DNA from: Gracilaria gracilis
Lineage: Eukaryota; Rhodophyta; Florideophyceae; Gracilariales; Gracilariaceae
Length of the DNA stretch: 64,000 nucleotides
Direction of reading: 5' to 3'
Assembly: GCA_030374805.1 (NCBI GenBank)
Contig: JARGSG010000139.1
Location: 1 to 64,000 of the forward strand
Made by a program: the position numbers and the translations under genes. Below are positions 1 to 11,204 of this stretch, piece by piece (the first letter of the stretch is position 1; the number at the start of each line of letters is the position of its first letter). The notes beneath the pieces were generated by a model. It worked only from the letters and a program-made list of their open reading frames with translations, was not told where the DNA came from and searched no databases.

Positions 1-133
1 GTCTTGGTTCAGAGTGACAGTGGCGTCCGTTGCGGATACGACCTTAAATGGGCCAACCGTCTTCGGTAAGAGTTTCCGATACGTACGTTCCTGATCCGTA
101 AGGTCCTCCTCTGCGTCCTTATAGTCCGGTCGG

Positions 134-1539
134 TCAACAAAATACTTCTTCCCCAGGGGTGAAGCTCGGCGAGTACCGTACGGATTTATCAAAGTTTTCC
201 TTATAGCGCTGTTGGGCGCGGGTCAACTTGTCCGAGCGGTCTGCAGCGTGGCCTGTAGGAGCTTGAGCGTGTAGCGTTTTAACCGAGCGGCAGTGGGCTG
301 TGTAGGCGTCGTTGGGTCCAGTGACGTACTCGGGCTCATCGAGCAGAACGCTTGGGGGTTTACGAGTTAGCGCAACGTCGAACGGTGCGGTACCGAGAGA
401 TCGATGGATCTGTAGGTTGTAACCGTACGTAAGAGGTTGCACATACGCGTGCCAAGTGTTCTGATGGTCCGCTACGTAGTGGCGTAACCTCTCCACGAGT
501 GTTTTGTTAAACCGTTCGGCCTGACCATTTGTTTGCGGATGGTACGCGGTCGTTAGTACGTGTTTGGTTCCCAAAGCGGTGCATACAGTCCTCAAAGAAC
601 TTAGAGACGAATTGAGTTCCGTTATCGGTTAGCAAGTAGTTTGGTATTCCATACGGATAAACCCAGTTCTCCAGGAAGGCCTTCGCCACTACAGGAGCTG
701 TGGTTGACCGCAGAGGTATAGAGCGAGCTATCTTGCTAAAACCGATCGGTAATAACCAGTATGTACTGGTAACCGTTTTACGGACTTCGGTGAAATGGGC
801 CGACGACGTCCATCGCGACGAATTCCAGCGAACCGGCGGCGGGGAACAGCTTCAGCAGCTTCTGCGACTTGAAGTGTGTTCCCTTCGTCGCCGGGCAGGT
901 GCGACAGTCCCGTACGGTCTGGAATACATCGTTGGCCATATGTGGCCAGTAGAAGTCTCGACGGAGACTTTCATACATCCGAGTGGAACCCGGATGGCCG
1001 ACCAGACGGGGGTAGTGTGCCAAGTACAGGACGCGTGCCTGCAGTGATGCAGGTACGACCTTCTGGGTCGCTCCGTCCAGTGGGGCTTTGCGGACTATGA
1101 GCCCGTTTCGGTCAATGTCGAACAGAGTGACACCGTTGCCGATGTCTTTCCGTACGGACTGGCAGAAAGGGTCATCTGCTTGCGCTCGCACTAGCTCCTC
1201 GACCGTGACCGGAACGATATTGGTTTCCTCCGAGGGGACAGCAAGCACCTCGGGGATGCCAGCAGATTTCCGTTCGGGCGTTGGCCAGTCGACGCAGACG
1301 TCGCTGTACTCATCACCGTTAACGGTAATGTTGGTGATAAAGTAGCCATCGTCCGTACGGTCATTCACTAGCAAGCAGGGGACTTCTTCGTCCAATGGGG
1401 CATCGTCTTCGCCATCCGTCCGGATCCGAGAAAGGGCATCAGCCGCTTGATGCTTGATACCCGGACGGTGGACGACATCGAAGTCATACTCCATTAGACG
1501 CAACCGCCACCTGGCCAATCGTCCTGACCGCGTCCGCAA
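134..1539 (-). pseudogene. pol: G1 copy 1 integrase remnant, several frameshifts
   Basis: Continuation of pol in three overlapping frames. Frame one (1539-778) holds the end of RNase H and the HHCC zinc-binding part of integrase (HYPRLVGHPG ... CRTCPATK), then EFVAMDVVGP with the first catalytic Asp. Frame two (689-507) has LLTDNGTQF with the second Asp. Frame three (595-134) has NGQAERFNKT with the catalytic Glu. Each junction is a small indel relative to copy 2, where the whole integrase is one open frame. Catalytic residues survive but the protein is broken. Confidence 0.88.
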
Positions 1540-3661
1540 GGTTCAATATCCACCTCAAGGAGTGGTGGTCCGTTCGGACAGTGAACCTCTGACCTTCCAG
1601 GTACGGACGGAGGTGCAGTATGGCCCAGACGACCGCAAGGCACTCCCGTTCGGTAGTCGAGTATTGCCGTTCGGTCTTGGATAGAGAGCGGCTCCAGTAA
1701 CCGATCGGTAATAAGCCTCCGTCCGGTTGCTTCTGTAGCAGGGTGCATCCTACCTGTCGGTCGCATGCGTCTGTATCCAGAACGTACGGGTACCCTTGAT
1801 GGGGAATGGCCAAAATGGGCGGGCGTATCAGTCTCTGACGTAATTCGTCAAAGGCTTCGTATTCCGTATCGGTCAATGTCTCAAACTTCGTGGGTTGCCC
1901 CTTCTCCAACTTGCGGTTCAATGGAGCCGCAATTCGGGCGAAGTTTGCGACAAACCGACGGAAAACGTTACAGAGCCCCAAGAACGATCGGAGCTCCGTC
2001 TGGGTCGTAGGCGGTTTAGCCTGCTTGATAGCATTCTGTGTCTTGAGAGACACTTGAAGCTTTCCCGGTCGGATTACGTGGCCTAGATAGTCCACCGTGC
2101 CACTGAAAAAGTAGCACTTGTCCAGTCGGAGAGTAACACCAGCCGAACGGAGCATATGCAGTATGGTCCGCACATGGTCATAATGCTCTTCAACCGTCCG
2201 GGAATAGATGATTACGTCATCAAGATACACCAGTGCGTACTGCCATTTTACCCGTGAAAGGATAATATCGAGAGCACGCTGGAAAGTAGCCGGTGCGTTC
2301 TTGAGTCCAAACGGCATTCTCCGATAACGGTATAGTCCCATATGCGACGTGAACGTCGTTTTGTCCCGGTCGGCTTCATCCATTTCGGTCTGCCAATAAC
2401 CACTGTTGGCGTCCAAAGTGGAGAAGATTTGTGCATCTCCAAGAGAGTCGATGCACTCGTCCATTCGGGGTAGTGGGTATGTGTCCCGCACGGTCGTAGC
2501 GTTCAAACGGCGGTAGTCGACGCAAAAGCGAAGGCTTCCGTCTTTCTTGAGCGCGAATACGACCGGGCTGATCCATTCTGCCGATGACGGTTCTATGACA
2601 CCAGCAGCGAGCTGCTTTGTCACCTCCTTACGTTCGAGTTCTCTCCGAGCGGGTCCGGCACGGTACGGCATCTGGAATATGGGCTTCGAGCCTGGTTCCA
2701 GATGGATGCGGTGCTTCGCTGCCGCAATCGTTCCGAGATGGCCGTCCCACATGTCCGCAAACGGTCGAAGTAGTTCAATGACTTTGTCCCGTTCGGTGAC
2801 ATACTCAGAACTGATCTGTACCTTGGTGGTCCAATCGTTCTCATCTTTCCGTACGGTTTCTTGCTTCTGTTCGGTATCCTTGTGTTCCCGTTCGGAATTA
2901 TTACCCGAAATCGGAATGTGTTCCCCCTCCTTGGACTCGTCGCTCCGCGACGATGGTTGCGGAGTTATGAGCGCTACAGGAGATGGAAGAGCAAGTCCGA
3001 TAACGGTGTTCTTGTGTAGTCGGACCGAGCGGTCAGAAAAGTTCGCCACGCGAACGAGGAAGGGTACGTCCGGTCGGAGCTCCATAACTCCACCCGCAAG
3101 GAGTGTGAGTTCAAGCGTTGATCCCTTCCGGTGATGAGACTGTAGAAAGACCAAGCCGGACGTTTTGGTGGTTACCAAGACGTTCGTTTCCGACATTGGG
3201 GGTAGAAGAACCGGACGGGCAACGTGTATCTTATTAGATAGGGTTTCCCGTTCGGGTTCTGGTTCCGGCGCGGAAGGTGCGTTTGGTCCGTAGGCGGAAG
3301 ACTGTATAGACACCGGCTTGGAGTGTCGTAGAAGTATTGCCGGTTTCGGTGGTAGAATTGCCAAGACGTACTTGTCAATAAAAGAAGTACCGAGTAGTAC
3401 GCTGGTGGAAAGGTTAGAAACCACGAGGAACTGTACTCGTACGTTGAGGTCACCGATTCGGACCATAAGAGGTAGAATTCCCACAACGTCCATTCGGTTC
3501 TTCGACGCGTCCGTAATTCGGGGTCTTACGTCCGGTCGGAGTTTCGAGCGCCAATTCGGAGGGAGATGGCGTTCGTGAACCAGACAGGGTCCAGCTCCGG
3601 TATCAAGAACTCCCGTTAAGGGATACATCAGTGCCGTGTTGAGGCCAACCGACACGTGCAC
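1484..3661 (-). pseudogene. pol: G1 copy 1 pol: protease, reverse transcriptase, RNase H
   Basis: The frame opens upstream of position 3661 (the first in-window start-like codon is GTG), so it is probably entered by frameshifting from gag. Domains in order: aspartic protease with LDTGAG and, downstream, LLGTSF; reverse transcriptase with the YLDD catalytic box (VYLDDVIIYS) and FCVDYRRLN; RNase H with the VLDTDACDRQ segment and HLRPYLEGQRF. The frame breaks near 1500-1540; the integrase linker then continues in another frame. Apart from that break, the protease-RT-RNase H part is intact here, whereas copy 2 carries a stop in RT. Confidence 0.9.
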
Positions 3662-3813
3662 CTTGTAGTTCGCGCTAGAAAAGAGGACCGTTTCGCTTTC
3701 AATGTCCGTATCGGTCAGGTCACATGTCAGGACAGGGGACTCCCCTCGGATGGAGTCCGTTCGGTCTGTAGCTGACGGGGCGAGGCTAGGCCTCTGTGGA
3801 GGAGGCGATGCCT

Positions 3814-6014
3814 CTACGCTTCCTCCTGGTCGTTTTCCTGGTAGGGAGCAGGCTCCTCGACCAGTGTGACGGCCTGTGTCGGTCTTGGTGAGTGCGTCTG
3901 GCGAGGCTGTCCGCCCTGGCGATATCCTACATCGTCCTTCGGGGTATCAGTTTTCCGTCCGGTCTGGTAGGCACTGTAATAGCCTTCTTCGCGGCGTTGC
4001 TGATAATTAGCCTCCCGTATGGCCAGCAGCTTCTCCTTTAGGTCCGGGGGAGCAACTGACAGCAGTTGGGCTCCCGCGAGAGGCAAATCCGACACGGTCT
4101 AACTGGTGCCTGCCCCTGGGGTTGCTGTACCCTGGAGCTGGCAGGACTGGGGTAAGACCGAACGGACTGAGCCGGCGTTGAAGCCGAGGGCGTAGTGGGA
4201 GGCGAGGGCATGGAAGACGCGCGGGATACCGCGAGAACATGTTCCTCGTCTTCATCCGATACGGAATAGATCGATTCCGACGGGGTATCAATACTGTGAA
4301 CCTTCCGGGCGGTACGAGAGGACTCTTTCCGAACGGTTGGCTTTTGAGTATCAACCCGAACGGACTGTCTACGTGAGGCACGATGGGTGTCTCCGTACGA
4401 TTCCGCGTAACGGGCAAGTGCATCGTATCCGATATTGGGATGCGAGGTGAGGTGATTCCTCACCTTTGACCGTATGGTGGCAAGGAGACCTTCGACGAAG
4501 ATCCCCTTCAAATTCCGATTGGTAAAGACATTTCCGCAACGGAGGGCTTTCTTCCAGAGCTTCTGGGCGAATTCCGTTTCGGACATGCCTGACGCTTGGC
4601 GGTAGAGGGTGACCTCTGCGGCCGCGTCGGCAATGATCTCATCCGTTGCGTACGTGGTCAACAGAAAGTTGACTACCTCTTCGTACGTATGGAGAGACTC
4701 ATCCCGAGTACGGTCGACAGCGCCAGACTCACCCTCGAGCCGAGACTGAACCAGAGCGTGCGCCGGTCCGGTCAGGTAAAACTGGAAACACCAGAGGGCT
4801 GCCCCCTCAGTGAGTCCGTTGTGGTTGCAAGCGGTTTTAAACGGCTGTAAGAAATTGAGCACCGATATCGGATCCGTCCCGGAAAAGGAATGACCCTTCA
4901 TCTGGACATTCAATTTCTTTTGGTAGCGCGCAATCTTGCGCGCCACCCGCGAATTGTACGTCTGGCTCCTCCTGAGCAACCTGTACGTACGGTACTCCAC
5001 CACTTTGGCGAACTTCTCGTTCAAGGGCCTGATGCGTTTTAGCATCAACCTGTCCGAACGGGAACGATACCGATCGGACTTCCCCCTCCGTCGAGGGCTG
5101 CGGGAGTGTCGGTCGACTTCCGAATCCGTGCGGTCGTCATCCGACGATGACTCCGAAGAGTCCGAGTCCGTTCTGGCTGATCTTCGCCTTCTCTGGCGGC
5201 GACGGTCTTTCCGTTTACGGGGCGCGTCATCCGAATCGGAACTTTCGCTCGGTCTACCGCCTCTGTGGCGGCGATTCCTCCTCTCGTCGGAGGAATCTCC
5301 TGAGCTTCCGTTTGGATCGTCCTGCGGGTTGACTGGCGGGAGGTACACTCCGGTCGGACCCCTCGTTGGGCCCTTCTTCAGTTCCGGTCGGTGTTGCCTC
5401 TCGCCGCTAGCGGGTGCATTGTCCGTACGGTCAATAAAAGATTTGGGTGGGTGGGTCGGTAGCTGAGCGACCAGTGCGGCCAGTGTACTGTTCAGAGCTG
5501 ACGTAGCAGGTTCCGAACGGTCTGTCTTCAGGATATTCCTGACCATATCTTGTACGATCGGTGGAATATCCTGGTGCAGAAGCGCCGGGATTCGGTCCTT
5601 GAGGTACGTCTCCACTGCCATGGGGACGTGGACCTCAATTTCCGTTCGGAGACTCTGCAGGGCGTAGGGAGCGATCCCTGCCCAGAGTTCCCGTGCGGTA
5701 GTCCGTTCGGTAAGGAGTGGCGGCGCGGGGCCAGCTTCGCCCCGCGGCGTCTTCTCCGTTCCGGGAAAGGGAGCGAGCGCGATTGCCTCGTCCTCGTTCC
5801 GTTCGGACTTAGACCAATTACGTGCGGAACCGTCTCGGATAATCCGTTCGGGCTCCTCTGAAGGCGTGAAGTAGGCCGTCGCGTTACTTCGGGTGCTCCG
5901 GCGGCCAACCGAAGCGGCATCCGAAGCGGCGCGAATTGCGACCGGTACGGACTTTGCGGAGTCTTTTTCGACCAAAGACCCTTCACCCATTTCTCCGGGC
6001 GGACGATGACTCAT
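3814..6014 (-). pseudogene. gag: G1 copy 1 gag (one frameshift)
   Basis: Nucleocapsid/capsid polyprotein of the retrotransposon. The ORF starts at ATG 6014 (MSHRPPGEMGEG). It has a long Ser/Arg/Asp-rich low-complexity stretch and then a retrotransposon gag core (segment LNFLQPFKTACNHNGL). A Cys-rich segment (CRICLSREPNC) stands where a zinc knuckle would be expected, but the His is missing. The frame runs into a stop at 4038; after a one-base shift near 4046 the reading continues to 3814, and copy 2 is one base longer there. The pol frame overlaps the end of gag in the -1 phase, which would suit frameshift expression. Confidence 0.85.
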
Positions 6015-6071
6015 ACTGTACGTATCGGTTCCACGATCGGTTCTGCTGCTCCGTACGGTCTCGAATTCCAC

Positions 6072-6089
6072 TTCTAAGTCGGGAGACCA
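6072..6089 (-). promoter_or_regulatory. Primer binding site of G1 copy 1
   Basis: One base inside the LTR, the minus strand reads TGGTCTCCCGACTTAGAA. It differs by one base from the sites of G1 copy 2 and G2. It fits the 3' end of a tRNA with discriminator A and a TCGGGAG acceptor strand; the isotype was not identified. Confidence 0.8.
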
Positions 6090-6090
6090 A

Positions 6091-6632
6091 TGTGGTATAA
6101 TGCACAAAAATGAGAGAGTCCGAAGCAGTCTTGAGACGGGAGCGGCGGCAGCGTACAGTCTTGTGACTGTAATGAATCCGAACGGAGAGAAGGGGCGGAA
6201 GCACCGGGCGGTCGAGGGGAGAGTGGACGATTGGTATCACCAGGCACGTACAGGAACGTGCGGAAGGGTACGAACGGTCTGAGAAACCCAATAAAGGAGT
6301 AGCCGTGCGGTCTATCGTTAGTGCAAACTAGCGAAGAAGACGTTCGGCAGAAGATGCTTGTCGTTTACGATTGGGGCCTCGGGAGATCCGAGCTACAACT
6401 AAATATCGGGTCTGGGCCCCATTACTAACTACTGTACGATCGGTCTAATTTGCACTGTCACTACCAAGTCCGTACACGTGGCCAACTTGTACGCTGTGCC
6501 AACCCGTCCGGCATTTGATCACCAAATCATACACGTGGCGGTGCCACGGCACCAGCCCATCGTGCACTACCCCTTCGTACGTGAACGGCCGATCGGATAC
6601 ACCATGCACCAACTCGGGCCCACTATACTACA
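6091..6632 (-). repeat. 5' LTR of G1 copy 1
   Basis: 542 bp bounded by TGT...ACA on the minus strand, matching in length and sequence the two LTRs of G1 copy 2 (51778-52319 and 62438-62979). The ends are short imperfect inverted repeats (TGTAGTATAGTG against TGTGGTATAATG). The five bases outside the LTR, at 6633-6637 (ATGAC), would be one copy of the target duplication; the other lies outside the window. Confidence 0.9.
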
Positions 6633-6655
6633 ATGACGTAAGTCGAGCGAAAGAA

Positions 6656-7168
6656 ATGCGCTCAAATATGACAGAGCGAGCGGAAATGGGATGTGGCGAA
6701 GAGGAAATGGATGAGATAACCGTAATTGTTGAGGAAGATGGGGCTGAAACACCGGCGTCTGAAGGAGACCCATCACCAACGCCTTCCAATAATGAGGGTA
6801 ACAGCGAACAAAATCAAAGAGACAGCGATGAGCGCAGTGTTTCTCCGCTTTTTCCACGTCCCTTAGTAGCCAAACGAAAGGCCATGGACGGTGACAAGAC
6901 CGCCGATATGATGGACATAATGCGCATGTCCTTCATCCAGTATCAACAGCAGTGCGCCGATGAGACTATCAGGCGAATGGAAACGGAACGCCGTAAAGAA
7001 GAAGAGAGGGAGCAGAAGCGCAAACGCAGAGAAGTAATTAGAGAGGAGGAGCGTTTACGTCGTGAGCATGAGTCCAAACGCCAGGACCGTTTCATGGAGA
7101 CTATGCTCCTTATGTTTGGTCATTCAGTGTCCCGCAATGTATCCTGCAACGACAAGATTGATCCCTAA
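6656..7168 (+). CDS. PIF/Harbinger-type accessory protein, C-terminal part (truncated)
   Basis: A 170-residue ORF from ATG 6656. It is acidic and Ser/Pro-rich at first, followed by a highly charged Arg/Glu coiled coil (RRMETERRKEEEREQKRKRR) and a short hydrophobic end. This is the usual C-terminal layout of Myb/SANT-like accessory proteins of PIF/Harbinger transposons. No Myb/SANT domain is present; the ORF begins 24 bp from the G1 LTR, so the N-terminal part was probably cut away when G1 inserted. It is convergent with, and ends next to, the transposase at 7165-8045, which supports the assignment. It could instead be an unrelated coiled-coil ORF. Confidence 0.5.
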   Translation: MRSNMTERAEMGCGEEEMDEITVIVEEDGAETPASEGDPSPTPSNNEGNSEQNQRDSDERSVSPLFPRPLVAKRKAMDGDKTADMMDIMRMSFIQYQQQCADETIRRMETERRKEEEREQKRKRREVIREEERLRREHESKRQDRFMETMLLMFGHSVSRNVSCNDKIDP

Positions 7169-8045
7169 ATTCTGACTGTATCATTCAGAAACCTGTTTGC
7201 ATCAAAATGCAGGTGAGGCATATAAGTGTTCAGGATTTGGTTGATTCCTACTATCTCAGTTCTCAAGTTTGTCAATAAAACTGTAACCAGAAGTATGAGC
7301 ATTCTTTCACCATTCTCTTCATATATGATCCTGTCCTGCAGTCTTGGAAAGGTTCCCTTAAATGTGCGCATTCCCCACTCAGAGCTTTGGCGGGCTGATG
7401 TAGCTTTCTGTACATAATAATTTCCACGGTTGTTTCACCAGCATATAAATAGTCTTGCGACGATTTGAGTAGAAACGGGTGATTCTCTCTACAGAATGCT
7501 GAATCGACGACACAGATACCATTACTTGTGCTAAAACAAGCTTCCAATTTGTCGTATATGCCACCAAATCTGGCAACAGTAGAGTCATGAAACGAGCCAG
7601 GAGCAGTAACAGTGCACGCAATGATTCGACCATTTGGTGCAAACACAAAGATGTTACAAACATAATGGTCATGCATCCCACCATTATAGAACATATTTTG
7701 AATCACACAGTCCCCAGCTTGCTGCAGATAAAGCTTAAGTCCGTCTGCGACACAATACACCTCATTTAGAAGGTAGTGCTTTCTTTCGAATTGCGCTTTG
7801 AAGAATTCAATCTCTTCAACCGTTGGCATCTTAACTCGTGCCTTTGGGTTGTTTATGAGCATTTTATATAGTAGCCGTCGGGCAAAACGGATGTAGAGGG
7901 AGGCTGTGGAATGCGTAACTCCGAATAGGAGGCACAATGTCATTAGACAACCTCTGGTTCTGTGCCGGCTAAGCAGTAGTCTTAGGCATTGAACTGCAGA
8001 CATCAAGCGTAAGCGGCCTCTTGCAATCTGTCGTAATGGTTTCAT
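7165..8045 (-). pseudogene. PIF/Harbinger (HARBI1-like) DDE transposase, frameshifted
   Basis: DNA transposase of the HARBI1/PIF family. The first ATG of the long frame is at 8045 (MKPLRQIARG); the frame is open a little further upstream. An N-terminal helix-turn-helix-like stretch (LLFGVTHSTASLYIRF) is followed by the DDE core: VYCVADGLKL (first Asp), APGSFHDSTV (second Asp) and VVDSAF further on. The frame ends at 7272 with an unrelated tail. A one-base shift near 7400 restores the family C-terminus (SSEWGMRTFKGTFPRL) to the stop at 7165, so the gene carries one frameshift. No terminal inverted repeat was found to the right of it. Confidence 0.82.
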
Positions 8046-10050
8046 TTCGATATATCCGTTCAAGGAGTATGGGGTATACTTTTTGCACAAGACAGGACAG
8101 AAAAGTCTTTGAGCAGGAAACAGAATTCTCTGTGGTCAAAGGCAGGTATCGTTATCAGAGACTAGTCACACCCACTAGCGTATAGGAACTGGAAAGGAGA
8201 CATTGATTAGAATAGAAGGGCCTTGCGTCGAATTTTACGATCGCGATATCGCTTCTGGATAAGAAAGAGCATCCACTTAAACAGTGTGGACTAAAGCGCC
8301 TTGTCCTGCATGGGAAAGAAAGCACCCAACATTGGGGTTTGAAACCGTCTGAAGGGATGCATTTTTCTTCGTGAGGTCTTTGGGAGTATGCAACACCGAC
8401 TGCGGAATTGATGAGGTCGATTGAGCACCGGAAGTCAGGGCCGTGTGGCAAGAGCGCTGGCGCACACTGAGCCGGTAGAAAGAGCAGCATGGTAACTAGG
8501 ATGTGCCTATTGCGCGGGGAGGGCAAGTAATGCGGGTGGCCAAAGTCAGCTTTGCATGCGAAGCAAGCTGTCCAAAGAGAAAATCGTCGTGCTGAACAAT
8601 CTCAAGTTCAATTCAAGCAAAGCAGAAGCAGACTGGTGGGAGAGCAGGGCTGGAGCAGACGCTGTCGTCGCAAACACGCAAAGTAATCAAATATGATTTC
8701 CGATGGCAGGAGCAGTACCAACGCATCAAACTACTTTAATTTGTGCCAAAGGTTGTGCACTCAATTTGTGTTTTCCGGAACCCCCCAATCAAAGTGCCTC
8801 CTGTACGTGAGAGGCAGAGAGGTCGAACGTAATGTAGCGCAGCGAGCTGGGAGCAAGCGTTTCTTCGCTTGCGACGAAGTTTTTCCTTTAAGAAGAGAGA
8901 CTTCAAAACCCAAAAACTGCTGTGCTGCTCTTTCCTCCCGGGAAAAAGCAGCGCGCACAGCTTTAAATGCTTTATTTGCGGAGATGCGTACAGCACTGGC
9001 ATTCAGTGCCTGTGCATGTAGTGCAACTATGTGGTTACGTAAGATAGAGCTCACTAAAGTGCCTAGCCTCACACTAGAGAGTGTAAGATTGCCTTCAAGC
9101 AATTTGCTCATATACGATCCTTAGTTCTCTTGTAATCTTCTTGCAAGGACCAAATCAACAAATTTCCTGCAATTCCCTGGCGTCCCCCCCGCGTTCAGGA
9201 AAAAATGTAGTGTCAGCAAGCTGCAGCCCACTGACACTACAGAATTGTTGCTGCAGCTCCCTGGTTCTCATTGGAGACCATATATGGGGCTTCTCTGTTT
9301 TTGTGAAAAGCAGTTCTTCATCATCTTGAAATTAGTAATTAGTATTATGTATAGTCATGCTCTACACCGCTCGTCATTCAACAGGATTCGAAAGTAACTA
9401 GGAAATATATTAAATAACATGAGCATTTGTTGTTCGGTACTGGGTATCGATCCTAGGCGCAGAACGGAGGCGCGGAGAGGAAAAACGGAGGTGTGGAAAG
9501 GGCTGGCGGAATGCTGAAGCGCACGGATCGAAAGGGCTAGAGGAAAACGAAAGGGCACACTCACACGAAGTTGGTCTTCTCTGTGAGTCACCGTCCAGGA
9601 GGAAGGACGGCCTTTTATGCATGCCCGAGCCAAGTCAGTTGACTGCTGACTTGACAGACGTGATTGCACTTGCACATCACGCTAGTAGCCAAACGTTCCG
9701 AAGGAACAAGATGGTAGGCGCCTAGAAAACTATCTGAGGTAACCCTGACTACACAATTTCCCATACTGTCCGTATGTTGACGTACTGCACGCTCAACTCA
9801 ATTTGCGCGCATATGCGTACGCGGCTTAGTCCTGACGTCGGCCAATACACATATGCCGCATTGGTGTACGTCGAAAGAGCCAATGGTGGCTACTGTATTC
9901 AACAGTATTGGACGCAGAGAAGTCATACCCAACGAAAAAGCTGTGGAAGGCGTTCAGATATCGGGCTGGAAGTGAAATCATGAGGCTTATTGCACTCATA
10001 TTTCAACTCCACTCCTTCACTTTTTCGAAAAAGCTATTAATATAGGCAGC
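8046..10050. other. Gene-poor stretch next to the H2 transposon
   Basis: No family-level coding signal was recognised. A 116-codon minus-strand ORF with an ATG (9111-8761, MSKLLEGNLTLSS) looks protein-like but matches nothing known to me. The overlapping plus-strand frame 8693-9124 is equally unsupported. The right end of the H2 Harbinger element should lie here but no matching terminal repeat was seen. Confidence 0.3.
9350..9690 (-). repeat. Possible solo LTR or promoter-like repeat
   Basis: On the minus strand this stretch has a short inverted repeat (AAGTCAG ... CTGACTT), a TATA-like GCATAAAAGG at 9620-9611 and a C/T-rich downstream part, a layout like a small copia LTR. Neither TG...CA ends nor a target duplication could be fixed, so this is only a suggestion. 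Confidence 0.2.
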
Positions 10051-10051
10051 A

Positions 10052-10057
10052 TATAAG
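10052..10057 (+). promoter_or_regulatory. TATA box of the 10151 gene
   Basis: TATAAG about 100 bp upstream of the ATG at 10151. The same spacing is seen for the gene at 17825 and for the one starting at 11947. Confidence 0.5.
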
Positions 10058-10150
10058 CACTTCTCCATCTGGCAATGACAAATTAGAAATACGACAACTC
10101 CCTCATTTCATCCTCAAAATCATTCCAAGAACATATTCGAAGAGAACCAA

Positions 10151-10678
10151 ATGGCTTCCTCTTCGAGAGCGAGAACAAGCAGGAATGCTCCACACTCTGT
10201 AAGTTACCATTTCGCGGAAGAGTATGGGAGCAATATGTTTCCCTTCAATATCGAAGATGCATCTAGTTATTACAGAGACTTGAGCTTAGATAGAGATACG
10301 TTTGATGATCTGAATGCCTTTCGAAATAGGAGGCGTCTTGCATCGTTGAGATGGTCATCCTATCTAAACGGTGTCGCTTTGGATATATCTGCTAGACAGC
10401 TTCGACACAAAAGATTCAAGTTGGAAGTAGACATCCCTAATGCCTATGCAACCTCTTTCATTATTAGGACTGCTACACCGCAATCTATGGAGGCTGAAGC
10501 AATGGTTTTGGGTCTGTCCAAGGCAAGGGGACGAGAAATTGACATGCGAGATGTCTATCGTCGCATACAGGTTTATGGTCCTCTTGGGCTCACTCAGACC
10601 GACTTTGACGGAGCGGTAGCTGTGTTTGTGCTTCAGGATACAATCATGGTAACGACAGTCGTTGGCAGACGTCCATGA
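10151..10678 (+). CDS. Hypothetical protein, 175 aa
   Basis: An intact intronless ORF with an ATG start (MASSSRARTSRNAP), a plausible TATA box 100 bp upstream and protein-like composition throughout. I do not recognise the family. The N-terminus is Ser/Arg-rich; the middle is mixed charged (RHKRFKLEVDIPNAYATSF); the C-terminus is hydrophobic (GAVAVFVLQDTIMVTTVVG) and looks more like a buried beta strand than a membrane anchor. No signal peptide or Cys pattern is present. It lies in the non-transposon island between H2 and C1, so it is probably a host gene. Confidence 0.6.
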   Translation: MASSSRARTSRNAPHSVSYHFAEEYGSNMFPFNIEDASSYYRDLSLDRDTFDDLNAFRNRRRLASLRWSSYLNGVALDISARQLRHKRFKLEVDIPNAYATSFIIRTATPQSMEAEAMVLGLSKARGREIDMRDVYRRIQVYGPLGLTQTDFDGAVAVFVLQDTIMVTTVVGRRP

Positions 10679-11204
10679 ATCTTGGAGAGCGCCTTCCTCT
10701 CTGTAGGACTTTCATCTTGCCATTAAAGCATATTTTGCTTTTATAAAACGGAAACCCGGGCCGGTATTTTTAACTGATCACGATTACATGAAAAGAAGTT
10801 GACTTCTGATTGACTGGACTTGCATATGCGATAGTATTGTAGTTAAATTTTACTCATAGGCAAGAAAAGGATATGCGCATCCCTTACGCCACTAAATGCA
10901 CATGTACTCTTCAAACCGACTTGTTGCCAAGCCTCAGGTCATGTGTGTGTTTGCTGTTCGCGAAATCACTGTGTATCATGTGGTTTGCGTGGAGCGTGAA
11001 GGCATGACTAAGATTCTCAGGTTGCTCCCCTTACAAAGGGACTCGCTAAGAAAGAAACAAGATTTTTTACTGTAGGTCTCTTTTCATATAGATGAAGACG
11101 AATGCACCATGTATCGTTCTTCGCTGGGCAATTGAGTTGCAGCAGGCGTTACCTGACACCGGTGTACCAGGTGTACAGGGCTACCCCCCATGACGCAATG
11201 GACC

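Larger units (their letters stand above)
1..6632 (-). mobile_element. Ty3/gypsy chromovirus family G1, copy 1 (partial)
   Basis: A minus-strand LTR retrotransposon whose 3' half lies beyond the left window edge. Reading from the right: 542-bp 5' LTR (6091-6632), primer binding site, gag, then protease, reverse transcriptase, RNase H and integrase. This order is the Ty3/gypsy one. The second copy at 51778-62979 is nearly collinear and very similar, so the missing part probably held the end of integrase, a chromodomain, an antisense ORF and the 3' LTR. This copy has a frameshift in gag and several in the integrase part of pol, so it looks dead. Its LTR abuts a truncated Harbinger accessory ORF, suggesting it inserted into that transposon. 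Confidence 0.93.

Noticed and set aside
2547..3134. 195-codon plus-strand ORF in G1 copy 1 (also mirrored at 55276-55863)
   Set aside because: Shadow of the protease/RT frame; Ser/Arg-rich composition typical of a complementary frame.
8155..8526. 123-codon minus-strand ORF
   Set aside because: No start context, no domain and competing overlapping frames.
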